Shown here one piece after another: positions 9,866 to 23,851 of a DNA stretch of 64,000 nucleotides. The position numbers were made by a program, and so were the translations under genes. Source of the DNA: Prototheca cutis (lineage: Eukaryota > Chlorophyta > Trebouxiophyceae > Chlorellales > Chlorellaceae); assembly GCA_002897115.2 (NCBI GenBank), contig BCIH01000001.1, positions 1,288,871-1,352,870 of the forward strand. The letters are read 5' to 3'. A model generated the notes under the pieces. The model was not told where the DNA came from. It made no database searches and was given only the letters and a program-made list of their open reading frames with translations. Within the stretch, counting starts at the first letter, position 1, and each line of letters starts with the position of its first letter.

Positions 9866-12800
9866 TCAGTTGCGGAAGCCAGGCGGTGGCAGCAGGGGGT
9901 GGTCAAACTTGCAGGACGGCCCAAATCTGCAAGTTCCATGACGTTCGTAGAAAGCACAAACCGGTTCGCCGGGCCGCAGCGGTAGGCCCTGAGGGGACAG
10001 CGCCACTGCGAACCCCGGCGGGTGGTCAAACCGGCACGTTGAACCGAATTTACAGTACCCTGCAGTGGGTCGTGGTGCCAAATGGTGAGGGTGGTGCAGG
10101 TAGCTGCCAGACTGTTTGCTCGGTTGCCCGAGCTGGGCCTTGTGTGTGTGACAGGCGGCAGGGGAACTGGCACCATTCGCAGACTCCCCCTTCACTCCCC
10201 CCCTTTCCACTGCGCTGGCCATCCTCCCCACCCATCCAAGCACCGGACCTGTTTTGACGAAAAAGTCACACAACGGCTGGCCCGGTCGCAGCGGCAGCAT
10301 ACTGGGGTCAATCACAGGACCCTGTCCTCCGCCGGGTAGGCGCAGGGCTCCGTCTGGGCCCATGCCCTCTGGCGTGGACCAAGTCATTCTCCCGGGCTCA
10401 AATGCCGGACGTTGGTCGGGAGACAGCATGAGCGGCACCGCTCGCCGCAGGTCGGGGGGGGGCCCTAGCTTCTCGGCAAGTTCCATGCTCTCCGCGGGCA
10501 GATATTTCTGGAAGACGGGCTCGTCGGCACACCATCTGGCCGCAAAATAAAAGCAGGCCAGCAGCAGACTTGGGAATCTGCGCATGTCATGTGGTGACAG
10601 CTTGATTGGTTGTGTTGTGTCGGAGGTGGAGGGAGGGGTAGTTGCTTTGCACAGGTGCCCGCCGGACCACCGGGGCGTACGGGTCATGAATGACCCAGAA
10701 GTCGAGATCCNCCNCCCCCCCCCCCCCCCNNAAAAAAAACAAAANATACCGGTCTTCAAAGTATGCCAGGAACCCTTGAGGGATGGGCCCCAGTCGTTCC
10801 TGCAGCTCTGGGGGCATCTCGCGGAAGTGCGAGTGCTTGTTCCGGATGACACGCAGTAGGTCCCGCAGGCTCGCGTAATTGTACCGGCGATACTTGCCTG
10901 CGATTGTCGTAGGGTGTGATGCCGCGCTTGTTTGTCAAGGGTTTTTCTGCCTTTCCAAATGCCTTTGACCAAACTGTTTGTTGTCCCAACACCAGTCCAG
11001 CAAACATCCTCACCGAGATTGCTGAGCAGGCCCTCGTCCAATCTTGATCCCCAGCCCGCAGGTGGCAGGGCGAGGCAACCCAGTCCCTCCAGTGCGTCGT
11101 ACATCGTTCCATCCTCCTGCGAATTGTGGGGTGTGCACGTGGCCTGTGCAGATACATGATGCTCTTTTGAGGATGTGTGCCCACATGCACACACAGAGTC
11201 AGCCAGCACACCCCCAATTCCTTGCAGAAGAACGAACAAACATCTCATCCTTACTGAGCGGTCTTCGCCCTCGACGCGGTCGCTGACGTCGATGAGGAAT
11301 GCCAGGCGCGTGGGTGCTGGCCACCACAATGGGTGCGCCAGTACGGCGGCGATGCTTGGCCGTGCCCCGGGGTCGTGCGCCAGCATGCCTTTGAGCAGAT
11401 CTTTGGCCAAGGGCTGTCCCTCCAGTGCTCGTAGATCCAACCTCCCATGAAAGATATTGGCATCGCGTTCGACGCCCTTTCCAAAGGGGTGGCCACCCCC
11501 CGTCAGGCAGTAGTGCACCACCAGGCCCAGACTAAACAGGTCCAGGGCCAGGGTCTGCCGCTGNGCCAGTCCTTGCGCGAGCCCCAGCTGCTCGGGCGCC
11601 CGCCACCCGGCGCTGCCGCCCGAACCCAGCGTTTCAAAGCTGACCTGGTCGGGCACCAGCCGGCGGCTCAGCCCCATGTCCGACAGCTTGGCTGCGCCCG
11701 ATGATGTCAACAAGACGTTGTGTGGCTTCAAGTCGCGGTGCACGATGCCACGGGCATGCAACGCCGCCACACCCAGGCACACGTCCCGCGCCACGCGCAG
11801 CGCCGCGACCGACGGCACGTTCGTCCCGGGGTCGATGAAATCAACTGCCGTGATTGCCGGGGACGATTGCGGCGACGCTGCCGGTGCAGAGTTGCCATCG
11901 TAGTCACCCTCAGAGCCACCATGGTCACCGCCTTTGCCAGACACAGTGGTGGCGGCCTGTCCACCACTCGCGGTCACGCCACCGCCGAGGATGTTGCTCA
12001 GGGTGTCCACGCATCGCTCCAGGGCCAAATAACAAAACTGCGCATCCTCCTCCATCGCAATGTACCTATTGCAGCGTCGGTCAGTTGATTCCGGGTTGCT
12101 GCGAGTCGGTGGTGGTGGCAGCGATGACAGACAGGAAACATAAGGGCCGCCACCCAGCCCCTCGCACAAACCTGACGATGTTGACGTGCTCGTCCGACAG
12201 GATCAGCGCCTCGATTTCTTTTCGGGCCAGGTCATAGAACTGGCGCAGGAGGCGCTTGATGGCCACGGGCCTGCCATCCAATTCGCCCTCGAAAACCACG
12301 GTACCACCCGAGCCCAGACCCAGCACCCCGGGACCAACGCGCATGCGCCCCACTTGTAGCGCGCCGTTAGGCAATGGTGGTGGTGATGCCATGTGTGCTG
12401 CCGGCGAGGAGCCTGCGGCCGGCGGCGGCGGTGGGGGGGTCGCCTCACGGTCTTGCGCCGAAGTGCTGTGCTCGACCGCGGTTCCTGAAACGGGCGGCGC
12501 CGTGGCGATGTCATCACTGGGGCCTCCAGATGCACCCTCGACGCCAGGAGTGGCAGTGCTGCCGCCATGTCTTGTGAGAAGCATGTCGTCGGGAGAACGA
12601 AAGGCAGTCTCTGGTGTGCGGTCGTCACCTCGCATCTCAGAATCCCCCGGTGCTATCCCGCCCACAGGCATTCCACTCATCGTCCCCTGCCTCTCCTCGG
12701 CGCCAGCCTCCCGGCCCGGGACGGCCGCCGCAATGGCCGGCTCCTCCGCCGGCGTCTCCCCTTCAGTAGTGGCTGCATGCCCGGTATCCACGAGATCTCG

Positions 12801-15038
12801 CAGCTTCCCACCGGGGGATGGCTTGGCCGCTGGCACCGCTGGGCTGCCGACGGTCTTGGCGCCGTTCTTCCTCCGGGCTGATTTACTCTTGGCCTTGGCC
12901 TTGGTTCCACTGGGTGGCGTCTGTAAAGCGCCACTGGGGACTCCAGGTTGACGCTGCCCATCATCGGCCTGGCGAGGGGTCTGGTGCTCCACAGTGGCGG
13001 CATGTTGGCTCGCAGTTCTTTCCTCAGGCCCCGCTGGCACCTGCTTGACGTGTCTCCAGGCCAGTGCGACCACTGAGGCAGCAGCAACCGCAGCCAATCC
13101 CCCCGTGAGGCTTGAGGGCATCAGCGTGGCTAGAAGTGGCAGCAGTGTTGCAAGCGCTTCGTCAACNGCACGCCCGGGACTCCACGGGTCATGTGCAACA
13201 GGCGCCTCCTCCGCCCCCACAATTCCATCCCCAACGCCAGGGGCCTCGTTTGCTGGGCCAAGCTGCAACATGCCCAAGGGGCCATCCTCACCCATGGAAT
13301 GTAGCGGGAAGCTGCCGAGCGTGTTGGCTGGGCAGGAAGCGCCGCCTTCAACAGCGCATGCCCCGGGGCGGTCTCTGTCACTGGACTCCCGGCTGCTGCG
13401 CCCTTGGCCGGCACGGCCCAGTCCCAGAGTCAGCTGGGCGGGCTGCGGCAGTGCGGCATCCATGGCAGTGGGGGGCCCGCCCGGTGCCGCACCACCGCGC
13501 TTCCTGCCTTCGTCCCCGATGACGGCCAGGCGCCCGGGGGGCATGGCATATNCCCCGGCNCCCTCCATGATTCCCAGCACGACGCTGTCACGTGGGCTCG
13601 GCCCGCCATGGCCACCGTCGACACCCGGTGGAAGCGCGCCCTCCAACCGCTGCTCCTGCTCGCTCCTGCTGCCAAGGGCCCAGCGGGCCAGCAGCCCCGC
13701 GGCTGGAGGCCGACGCTTTGTCGGCGCCGCTGCCTCAGCTGCCGCCGACGCCTTTGGCGCGGGCGTGCCGGCCCCACGGGCCCCCGTCCCCGGCCACCGC
13801 CAAAGCAACTCCTCACCGACTCCTTCCAACACGGCTGACACGGGCGGCGAGTCGAACCTCGCCGCCCAGCGCTGCTGCCCCGTCGATGGGGAATATCGGC
13901 GGAGTGAATGGTCGGTTCCAACAACCAGCGCCAGGTCAGCAGGCTGGGGGGGTGCTGTGCGGTCAGCGTCCGCACGAGTCAGAACCTCGAGCCGCGACCA
14001 CGATACGTTCCACTGCTCGCCGCTGACCGGGTCCACCGACCGCAGGATAAAGTCGCTGCGCCCCACCACCAGCGCCCGCCGTGGATGCACGCAGGCCGGG
14101 TCGGACCGTGGTGGGAAAGCACTGCTGTCGCTGCTGCGTTGGCTACCAACATCATCCATGCCACTGTTAATCCCATTTTTTATGCCGTTCTCACCACGAT
14201 CAGCACTCTCTTGGGCCTCGAGGACTCGGCGCGTGACTTCCTCGTCGTCAGAGGCCTGGCGAAGGGCCAGTCGCCCCGGATCCCCACGAAAGTCGTGCGC
14301 GGTACGGAGCAGACGTCCTGTGTCCGCGTCCAGGACGTAGACCGTGGTGTGCTGCGAGCCCAACACCATGGTGCCGTCCGCCGCGGCCGCGGGCGACCGC
14401 CCCACCGCATCGGCCACACTCAACGGCAGCTTCTCGATCCGCACCCCGTCATCGTCGTTGGCATCCCCTCCACCGGGGTCGGAGCCAGAGGCGACCGCGC
14501 CACGGCGGGCGATGTACAGGCTGCCATCGGTTCCGGGGAAGACGATGTCCCGGGGCCCAGGCGGCTCGCTGCCCACGCTGCGCTCCCACCCGGCCGTCGC
14601 CGATGAAACCAGCGGCGCGCCGGAGTCAAATGTCCAGGCCCTGTGCCCCGTTGCCGGGTCCAGCGCCACCAGCAGACCGCTGGTCAGGCTCACCAGCAAG
14701 TGACTGTCCGTGGCGGCAGCTGCAGCGCCGCCGCCGCTCCCGACAGTCCTGCTGTTGTGCGCAAGGAAATGGGTGTTTCGAGATGAAAAGAGCGAGCGCA
14801 TGCCTTCCCTGCAAGACGTGGAAGACGCCACGCCGTGATGCAGCGCAGCATTGCATGGCATGGCTAGACCCCATCCTTCCAGCAGTAGGCCTTCTCCAGT
14901 GATGCTCGTGTCTCACCTCGGGAGTTTTCCCGGCAGCAGGCTAGAGTAGGGCAGCGCGGTCGATGCATCTGCACCGGCGTCAATGCACTGGTGCACACTG
15001 CACGCCAGGAGGAGGAGCCACAGGCTACTGGGCCTCAT
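9866..15038 (-). CDS. IRE1: IRE1 ER-stress sensor kinase/RNase with C-terminal CCCH zinc fingers
   Basis: Seven exons (15038-14917, 14748-12172, 12065-11255, 11116-11014, 10897-10750, 10577-10249, 10059-9866) give about 1427 residues. Exon 1 encodes a signal peptide ([18 protein letters not shown]). The lumenal part shows PQQ/beta-propeller blades ([34 protein letters not shown]). A transmembrane segment ([18 protein letters not shown]) and a long low-complexity linker follow. The kinase (~845-1165) has [12 protein letters not shown] and SDMGLS (DMG, as in plant IRE1). The KEN RNase domain keeps the catalytic residues: Tyr in [11 protein letters not shown] and Arg-Asn plus His in VIRNKHSHF. 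Within the exon that ends the KEN domain ([16 protein letters not shown]) the frame runs on into [17 protein letters not shown]. The last exon completes two C-X8-C-X5-C-X3-H fingers ([31 protein letters not shown]). IRE1 senses unfolded proteins in the ER and cleaves a bZIP mRNA; zinc fingers are not part of textbook IRE1. Confidence 0.92.
10710..10745. repeat. C-run/A-run tract with N bases in an IRE1 intron
   Basis: Plus strand reads (C)n with interspersed N, then an A run. On the IRE1 sense strand it is T-run followed by G-run, directly after the donor at 10749. The Ns show that base calling failed at the homopolymer. Confidence 0.8.
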
Positions 15039-15411
15039 GGCATTACCGGTTGTCTACGCAACCCAGGGGCCCCATGTGGGACGCGACACGCTGTGCTGGC
15101 GNCAATCGAGCTGGCGATCACATCAGGCACCAATCTTCACATGTGCTTATGTAAAATCAACGCATATGAGGCTTGCATGCCTTCGTCAAGGGCTATACTG
15201 CCCGGAGCGAGCAATACCCCATTCGTGTGAGCATGGAGCTCTCCAGGCTTCGAAATCCCCTGCCTGCTGCGCCGTGCTGTGTCATTGAACCAGCTGCAGG
15301 CGACAGCGATGGCAAGCGCGCCATCACCTGTCTATCGAGCTGGCGTCATTGTAATTGTACAGGCACCAAGATGTCCTTATCGNGAGTAGCAGGGGCGTGA
15401 ACGGGCTCCCA
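15039..15411. promoter_or_regulatory. Bidirectional promoter region, IRE1 / RAD18
   Basis: 373 bases between two start codons pointing away from each other. All core promoter and 5' UTR elements of both genes must fit here unless upstream non-coding exons exist. I see no TATA box. Confidence 0.5.
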
Positions 15412-17904
15412 ATGCCGGGCCCACCTGGTTCCCACCGGGCTCAGCCCGGGCCCACGGATGAGTTCCCCGACAGCGAGCACGGGGAGATTCTCAGCCTCCT
15501 GGACGACAGCCTCCGATGCAGCATATGCTACTCCTTTTTCGATGCGCCTCTCATGCTCCGCACCTGCGGACACACCTGTACGTTGGGAGGGGAACTGGGG
15601 TGGCCAGGGGGTGCAAGAGCGGTGAATTCCTGTGGGACATTTTCTGGGCTGATTGTCGGTGTCCCGATCCACAGAGGGCATTTGCACCCGTTTGAAATGA
15701 CCATTCAATTGCATATCCAATAAGGGCCGTCCAGCAACCCCGGTGCCCGTGCAGTCTGCGCTGGCTGCATTCGAGCCAACCTCGACTATCAGGAGCGGTC
15801 AGGCCAGCCGGGCTGCCCCACCTGCCGGCATCCCTGCGACGCCAGGGACTTGATGCCGTGTCTGACCCTACGTGGTACTGCGGAGCGGTATAAGGCGGCT
15901 CGGGCCGTGGTGCTCCGGTTGGCCCACGACGCAGCCGCAGCTGCTGCAATGGCTGCTGCTACAGCTGCTGCAGCTGCAGCTGCAGTGCCCAGCAACACTG
16001 CTGCAGGGGAGACGAGGCAGTGTCACAGGACGAGCTCGGGGCGCCAGTCCGACAGCCGTTACCAGTCGGCGGACGCGGGACCCCCAGAACGTTCGTCTTC
16101 GGCCCAGGCGGCGCCCGTGCTGCGGAGGTCGGCCCGCCATGCACACAGAAACTCGTCTTCCTCTGGTGCAGTCGGCGGCGGGACATCTCCAGCCACTCTG
16201 CAGGAAGCGCACGATCCCCAGACCAGCAGCAGCCGCAGCAGCGATGATGGCTCGGGTTCGGACGATGGGGACTCAGAGGCAAGCTGGAGCTGTGGAGACA
16301 CGGTCAGCAGTCCAGAGGTCAAGGCCAGTGGACGGGGTCATCACTGTGGTGGAAAGCGCAGCGCCAGAGACGGGAGCACACAGCATGCAAAACGTGGACG
16401 CGTGAATGGAGAAGATGCAGTACGATTGACTACGTCGACGGCTGAGCCGGCGCGGGGCCCTCTGGGCCCCACGCCCTCACACCCCCCGCAGCAGCACCAC
16501 CACCACCACCACCACGGCGCACCACGGCCGCCGAGTCCTGAAGAGGGCTGTTATGCAGGCGTGGAGATTGTCGATGGGGTGGCAACGGTCCCCACCAAGG
16601 TGCAGGCACTTTGTTCTTTCATAGTGACGAGTCCCTCGGCAGCCCAATCCCACCTCTGATTGACCTTGGCACCCTACCCACTCCCTCGCAGGGTTTTGTG
16701 GCCTGTCCCATCTGTGCCAAGAGCGTTCCTGCGTTTTATATCAATTCACACATCGACACCTGCCTGTCGAATGGCGGCGGTGGTGGTGGAGGAAAGGACG
16801 ATGGAAAGGACAGCGCAAGGGACGGCGTCGGGGTGGGCTCTACAGCCTTGGACCCTGGTAATCGCCATGGCTTTGACTCTGACAACACCAACGCCGCAGC
16901 ATTCCAGCCGCTGGCCGTACCTCCGAAGCTCATTCCCAGCTTGGTGAGTGACAAGGTGCTGCGGGGTATGCTGCGCCGGGTGGGCTTGCCCACCGACGGC
17001 CGCCGGCCCGACCTGGTGGCTCGCTACGCCCGCATGCGCCGCGAGGTCGAGCTGGCCAACGACCGGCGCGAAGCCGCCTCCTATGACCGCCTCGCGCGGC
17101 GAGTGATGCGGGCAGAGCGCCAGGCGGCGGCCCCCGGACTGCTGGGCGCCGGGCTGCTCCCCGGGGCGGGAGAGGAAGGGGCAGCGGTGGTGCGCGCCGC
17201 CACGCGGCCGCGCCAGCCGGCCATTGTTGACTTGGCCTCGGATGATGCAGGTGCTCCGGCACGGGCCCCAGATGCCGACTCTGATGGTGCGTCTGTAGCG
17301 GTGACTGCATCGTTGTGGAGCTTTTTTGAGTTTGTGGCCTTCTGTTTTGTTTCAACGGTGTGTGNGCGCCTGGAAANAAGGGACCGTGTAGGGCTGGCCG
17401 CAGGCCGCACCAGCCAGTGGTGGCTGGTATGTGGCAAAGGAATGCCGGCCCTGGTGGTGGTGGAAGGTAAGAAACAGGCGTACGGCCGCTGCCAGGAATA
17501 GCACCCACTCGTAACCCCCACGCACTGCAGAGGAAGCATGGCGGGAGCTGATCAGGGAGACCCGGNGTCGGGATGCCGCCCGGAAGGCAGCTCAAAGAGC
17601 GGCGTCGGGAAACCAGGACCCTGGCGCCGGTGCTGAGGGGGATGCAGCGCGACCCGAAGCGGAGCAACCGACGGGATCAGGATTGGAGCCTGTACCANAG
17701 ACAGCGCAGCTTACTTTCTCACCTGCGGCCTCCGATCCCACCGTTGCGTCCGATCCACCACACGAAAACACACTGGACTGCAAGGAGAATGTGGACGATG
17801 GCATCGCCTGCTCGCAGCACAAGGCGGCGTGCCTCGACGACGTGAGACACACGGCAATCGGGGCAGTGTTCCAGCCCCTGCTCTCACAACCCCGCTCTGA
17901 ATGA
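15412..17904 (+). CDS. RAD18: RAD18-like E3 ubiquitin ligase (RING-UBZ-SAP)
   Basis: Four exons (15412-15577, 15755-16599, 16692-17286, 17531-17904) give about 659 residues. A C3HC4 RING is built across intron 1: RCSICYSFF, then CGHT|FCAGCIRAN, then CPTC. A long Ala/Ser/acidic/His-rich linker follows (poly-Ala near 140-160, seven His near 310). Next comes a UBZ4 zinc finger, CPICAKSVPAFYINSHIDTC, and a SAP motif (LVSDKVLRGMLRRVGLPTDG). This RING-UBZ-SAP order is diagnostic of RAD18, which with RAD6 monoubiquitinates PCNA at stalled forks to start translesion synthesis. The C-terminal part (EEAWRELIRETR and beyond) is charged and less conserved. ATG 15412 is the first in-frame Met. N bases fall in the last exon at 17567 and 17698. 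Confidence 0.9.
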
Positions 17905-20141
17905 CCTGAAAATGCTATCCGACTGTTTTTTGTGCGGNGCTCCTTGTAGGGGGCATCAGGGATCCGATGGATTTGTGAGCCACCCACCGTGCAGTTTTAA
18001 ACCAGCTCAAGAAACAAAGAAAATCTCCATTGCAAATCGGGGGACTTGCAGCGCCTGTTCAATGGTACTGAATTCTTGTGGCAATAGTCTGTTTGGGAAT
18101 CACATGGAGTGCCAAAATTCGGACGCTCGGGGTGGGAGCGGAGCGGCGGGGCCTTGCGCCAGTCTCGATCAGCTGCATCGCCACGTAACGGATGTTGTGC
18201 GCCGCGTTAGGGTTAGGGTGCCACATCACACCACAGCCATGACGTTGCCGGATAGCGTGGTTGTTCCTGGCGCCATTGGCGTTGTCCAGGCAAGATGCCA
18301 CCAGGCAATTTGAGCAAACCGGCAGTGTGGTGCGCCCGGTCGGGGAGTAAATGCCAGCCCCTGCGGCTTGTGGATGCCACTGCAGTGCATGCGTACATAC
18401 GTGCACGTATGTGTGTGCGTAGCCCTGCGCACAGTCCCAGGAGCGCAAAACCAGATCATGAACACGGGCATGCACCATGCAGAAGGCGTGCCGGTGTGTG
18501 GGGTCGGGGTCCCTGGGCCAGCAGATTTATGTCCATGAGGCACGGTCACCCATGGGGAATTTGATCCTGACTCCGGTCGAAGCTGCGTTCCTGAGCAAAC
18601 AACCAGCCGCCCCACACCTGACAAACCCACAATGGTGGCTGCAGATGTGCTTGCATGCTTCCGCGAGTGTGCCGACCTGATAGGGGAGCCGCTGCAGGAC
18701 TGGCAATCCAGGGACGGTGACGCAGGCAGCCAGGACCTTGGGCAGGTTCTACCCGGGATCTGGGAGCTCGCTATGACCTTGTGGAGCGGTGTGGCAGTGC
18801 AGACCCGCGACCACCACATCCTGGTGGATTCCACATTCCGACCTTGTTTTCTTCTCACGATTCGTTTTTCTAGTGACAAGTAGCACTTTCTCGCATTGAA
18901 TGCATGACGTACCAGTCCCCAGCCTGGTATTCTCAATATATTTCCTCACCTCGGACAATGTTCCTTGTATTGCTATAAGGCAGTCTCACGTCCCGCTCCA
19001 GAAAGTGGTGTAATGATGGGTGGGTCAAAGTGGGGCAGTGGTGCTCTGGTTGCGTCCAACCCCGCATGCATGCGACGCTTTTCTGGGAAACAGAGTTCGT
19101 TGCCGATGGCTTGTTCTGGACTCATGCAAGGGGCCTGCCAGACCACAGCAAGCATGCAGTTCTGCTAGCTTAGGAGACAATGGCAGCGGAACTTGCCTGG
19201 CGAGTCTGCTCTGAGTTGGCAGTTCAATTGTTAACAGTATTGCCGCTATTTCTGGTGATCCCACGGCAACATCAGTACCGGGTCGGTGATGCGCAAGCCA
19301 TGCCCGGATATCAAGACCAAGGGGCGCGCCAGGGCGACAGTCCGTGCAATCCTGGGAGCCTCAGCAGCGGCATTTGCTCTCTGCCGCCCCTGGCACTGGT
19401 GCTCAACTCCCAGACCGAACTGCGTACACTCGCTGACCAAATGTTTCCTGCTTTGGATTGTCAATACAACAATGTAATGATCACGCGGAAGGAAGCCCGC
19501 GAGTTTCCCTGAGGGAATAGTCCAGATGGAGGGCGTGCAAAGGGCTCCAAACAGGAGGCCATACCCGGTTTGTGTCGGTCGCCCTGCCCCCAGTCATGCT
19601 CAAGGGCCAGACAGCGGGTTCCGAAGACCACTCCAATTGCCAATAGAAGATGCTCTCTCATTTGGGATTTCCCACAATATTTTTATTGTAAATAGTTCTG
19701 AAAGGTAAGGGCGTTGCAGAGGCCCTATTCACGCTGTTCAAAGGCCCCGATGCCCGGTACGGCGACCCTCCGGGGGGTGCTTCGGCGGAAAACTACGTGC
19801 AGGCACACCCACCTTCTTCCGATATGTGCCCGCCCATTGCTTTAGTGCTTTGGGACAATAATTATCGTGCAACAGACGAGATGGATGGACCTAGAAAGCC
19901 AGCAAAGCGAGTCGCTTAACCCCGCGGAAGGCACCCCGAACGTCGAGGCAGGGGACCCATATTTGTCCGCATCATCGCTACTAATCGCACAGATCAGTTC
20001 CCCTGACGCGCGTTGCTGGCACTGAATCCAACATTTGCACATTCCTAATCCATTTCATTGTACATAAACGAATAGGTCATAGTTGGGCGAGGCTACGAGA
20101 CGGGATTGCACGGAGTTTCGGTGTCTGCCGGGCGGTCACTC
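17905..20141. other. Intergenic, 2.2 kb, no supported gene
   Basis: The largest gene-free gap. It holds the RAD18 3' UTR and the SelO 5' flank. ORFs exist (e.g. 18226-18936 minus) but lack family similarity and convincing splice structure. Two tandem TTAGGG units occur at about 18209-18220, too few to be telomeric. A non-coding RNA cannot be excluded. Confidence 0.4.
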
Positions 20142-23102
<2,961 letters not shown>

Positions 23103-23260
23103 GCCCAGAGGGCAGTTTATTTTATTTGACCCAGGGAAGACCAATTTTGTCGTCTCGTGCTTCCCGTGTTGGTCGCTGGGAACTGGAAGCTGTGGTGCAC
23201 CAGTTACAAGCCGTTCAAATGAATGCCGCCATCGGCCAGCCAGCCAGCCACTGTGTTTGA

Positions 23261-23265
23261 TGTAA
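23261..23265 (+). terminator. Possible TGTAA polyadenylation signal (SelO)
   Basis: TGTAA about 160 bases after the SelO stop codon on the coding strand. Confidence 0.45.
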
Positions 23266-23851
23266 CCGCCTTTGCTCTGGCACCCCAAATTCCTGGCTGC
23301 CTGCCAGGTACATGCTCTGATGCATCACTATGCAGATTGCGATGGGATGCGGACCTATCTGGACTGTCACAAGGACGTCGGCAACAGAGGGACGATGGAT
23401 GGGAGAAGGGTGTTATTTTCTCTGGCTGCAAAAGGCCAGAGGCCACAGGGGTAAGTCTCGAAGGGAAGACTGGTGAACACCAAAGAGATTTGGAGAAAAT
23501 GAAGCTGGGAATAGATCTGGGGTACAACCTCGCGTGAGGGCGAGGACCGGAGACAATCGAGGGGCACGCGCATTGAAGAGCGCAGGCCCTCTGGACTTCA
23601 AAGCCGGTGCTCGTGAACAGTTGTGCACGGTCGAGGCTGTGTGTATGAGACTTGGGGAGAGGACGAATGCCTCAACCGGGAAGCACTGTCGGCCGACTCG
23701 GCGGACTGAGGTTGCAAGGTGTAGCCTATGTGGCCGTGGCGACTGACAAGGTCGCCGGCTCTCGGAGGATTGGTTGTCGCTGCAGTGCGAAGCCAGCGTT
23801 GCCAGCAGCGAGAGGGAAAGGTTTGGGCGGCGAGTGCTTGGGTCTGCTGGA
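23266..23851. other. Convergent 3' region between SelO and VTC4
   Basis: No coding exon is supported. Both neighbouring genes end here. The sequence contains short G/A-rich stretches but no recognisable element. Confidence 0.4.

Noticed and set aside
10587..10749. Peptide [13 protein letters not shown] following the KEN exon
   Set aside because: It lies after a good GT donor; splicing to [10 protein letters not shown] rebuilds the conserved KEN domain, so this is intronic.
12994..14340. 448-codon plus-strand ORF
   Set aside because: Exact antisense shadow of the IRE1 lumenal/linker exon; low-complexity Ala/Ser/Pro composition and no family similarity.
16490..16520. CAC repeat as a separate microsatellite
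   Set aside because: It codes for the His run of RAD18 in frame, so it is explained by the gene.
18209..18220. Two tandem TTAGGG units (telomere-like)
   Set aside because: Only two units, internal, flanked by ordinary sequence; consistent with chance.
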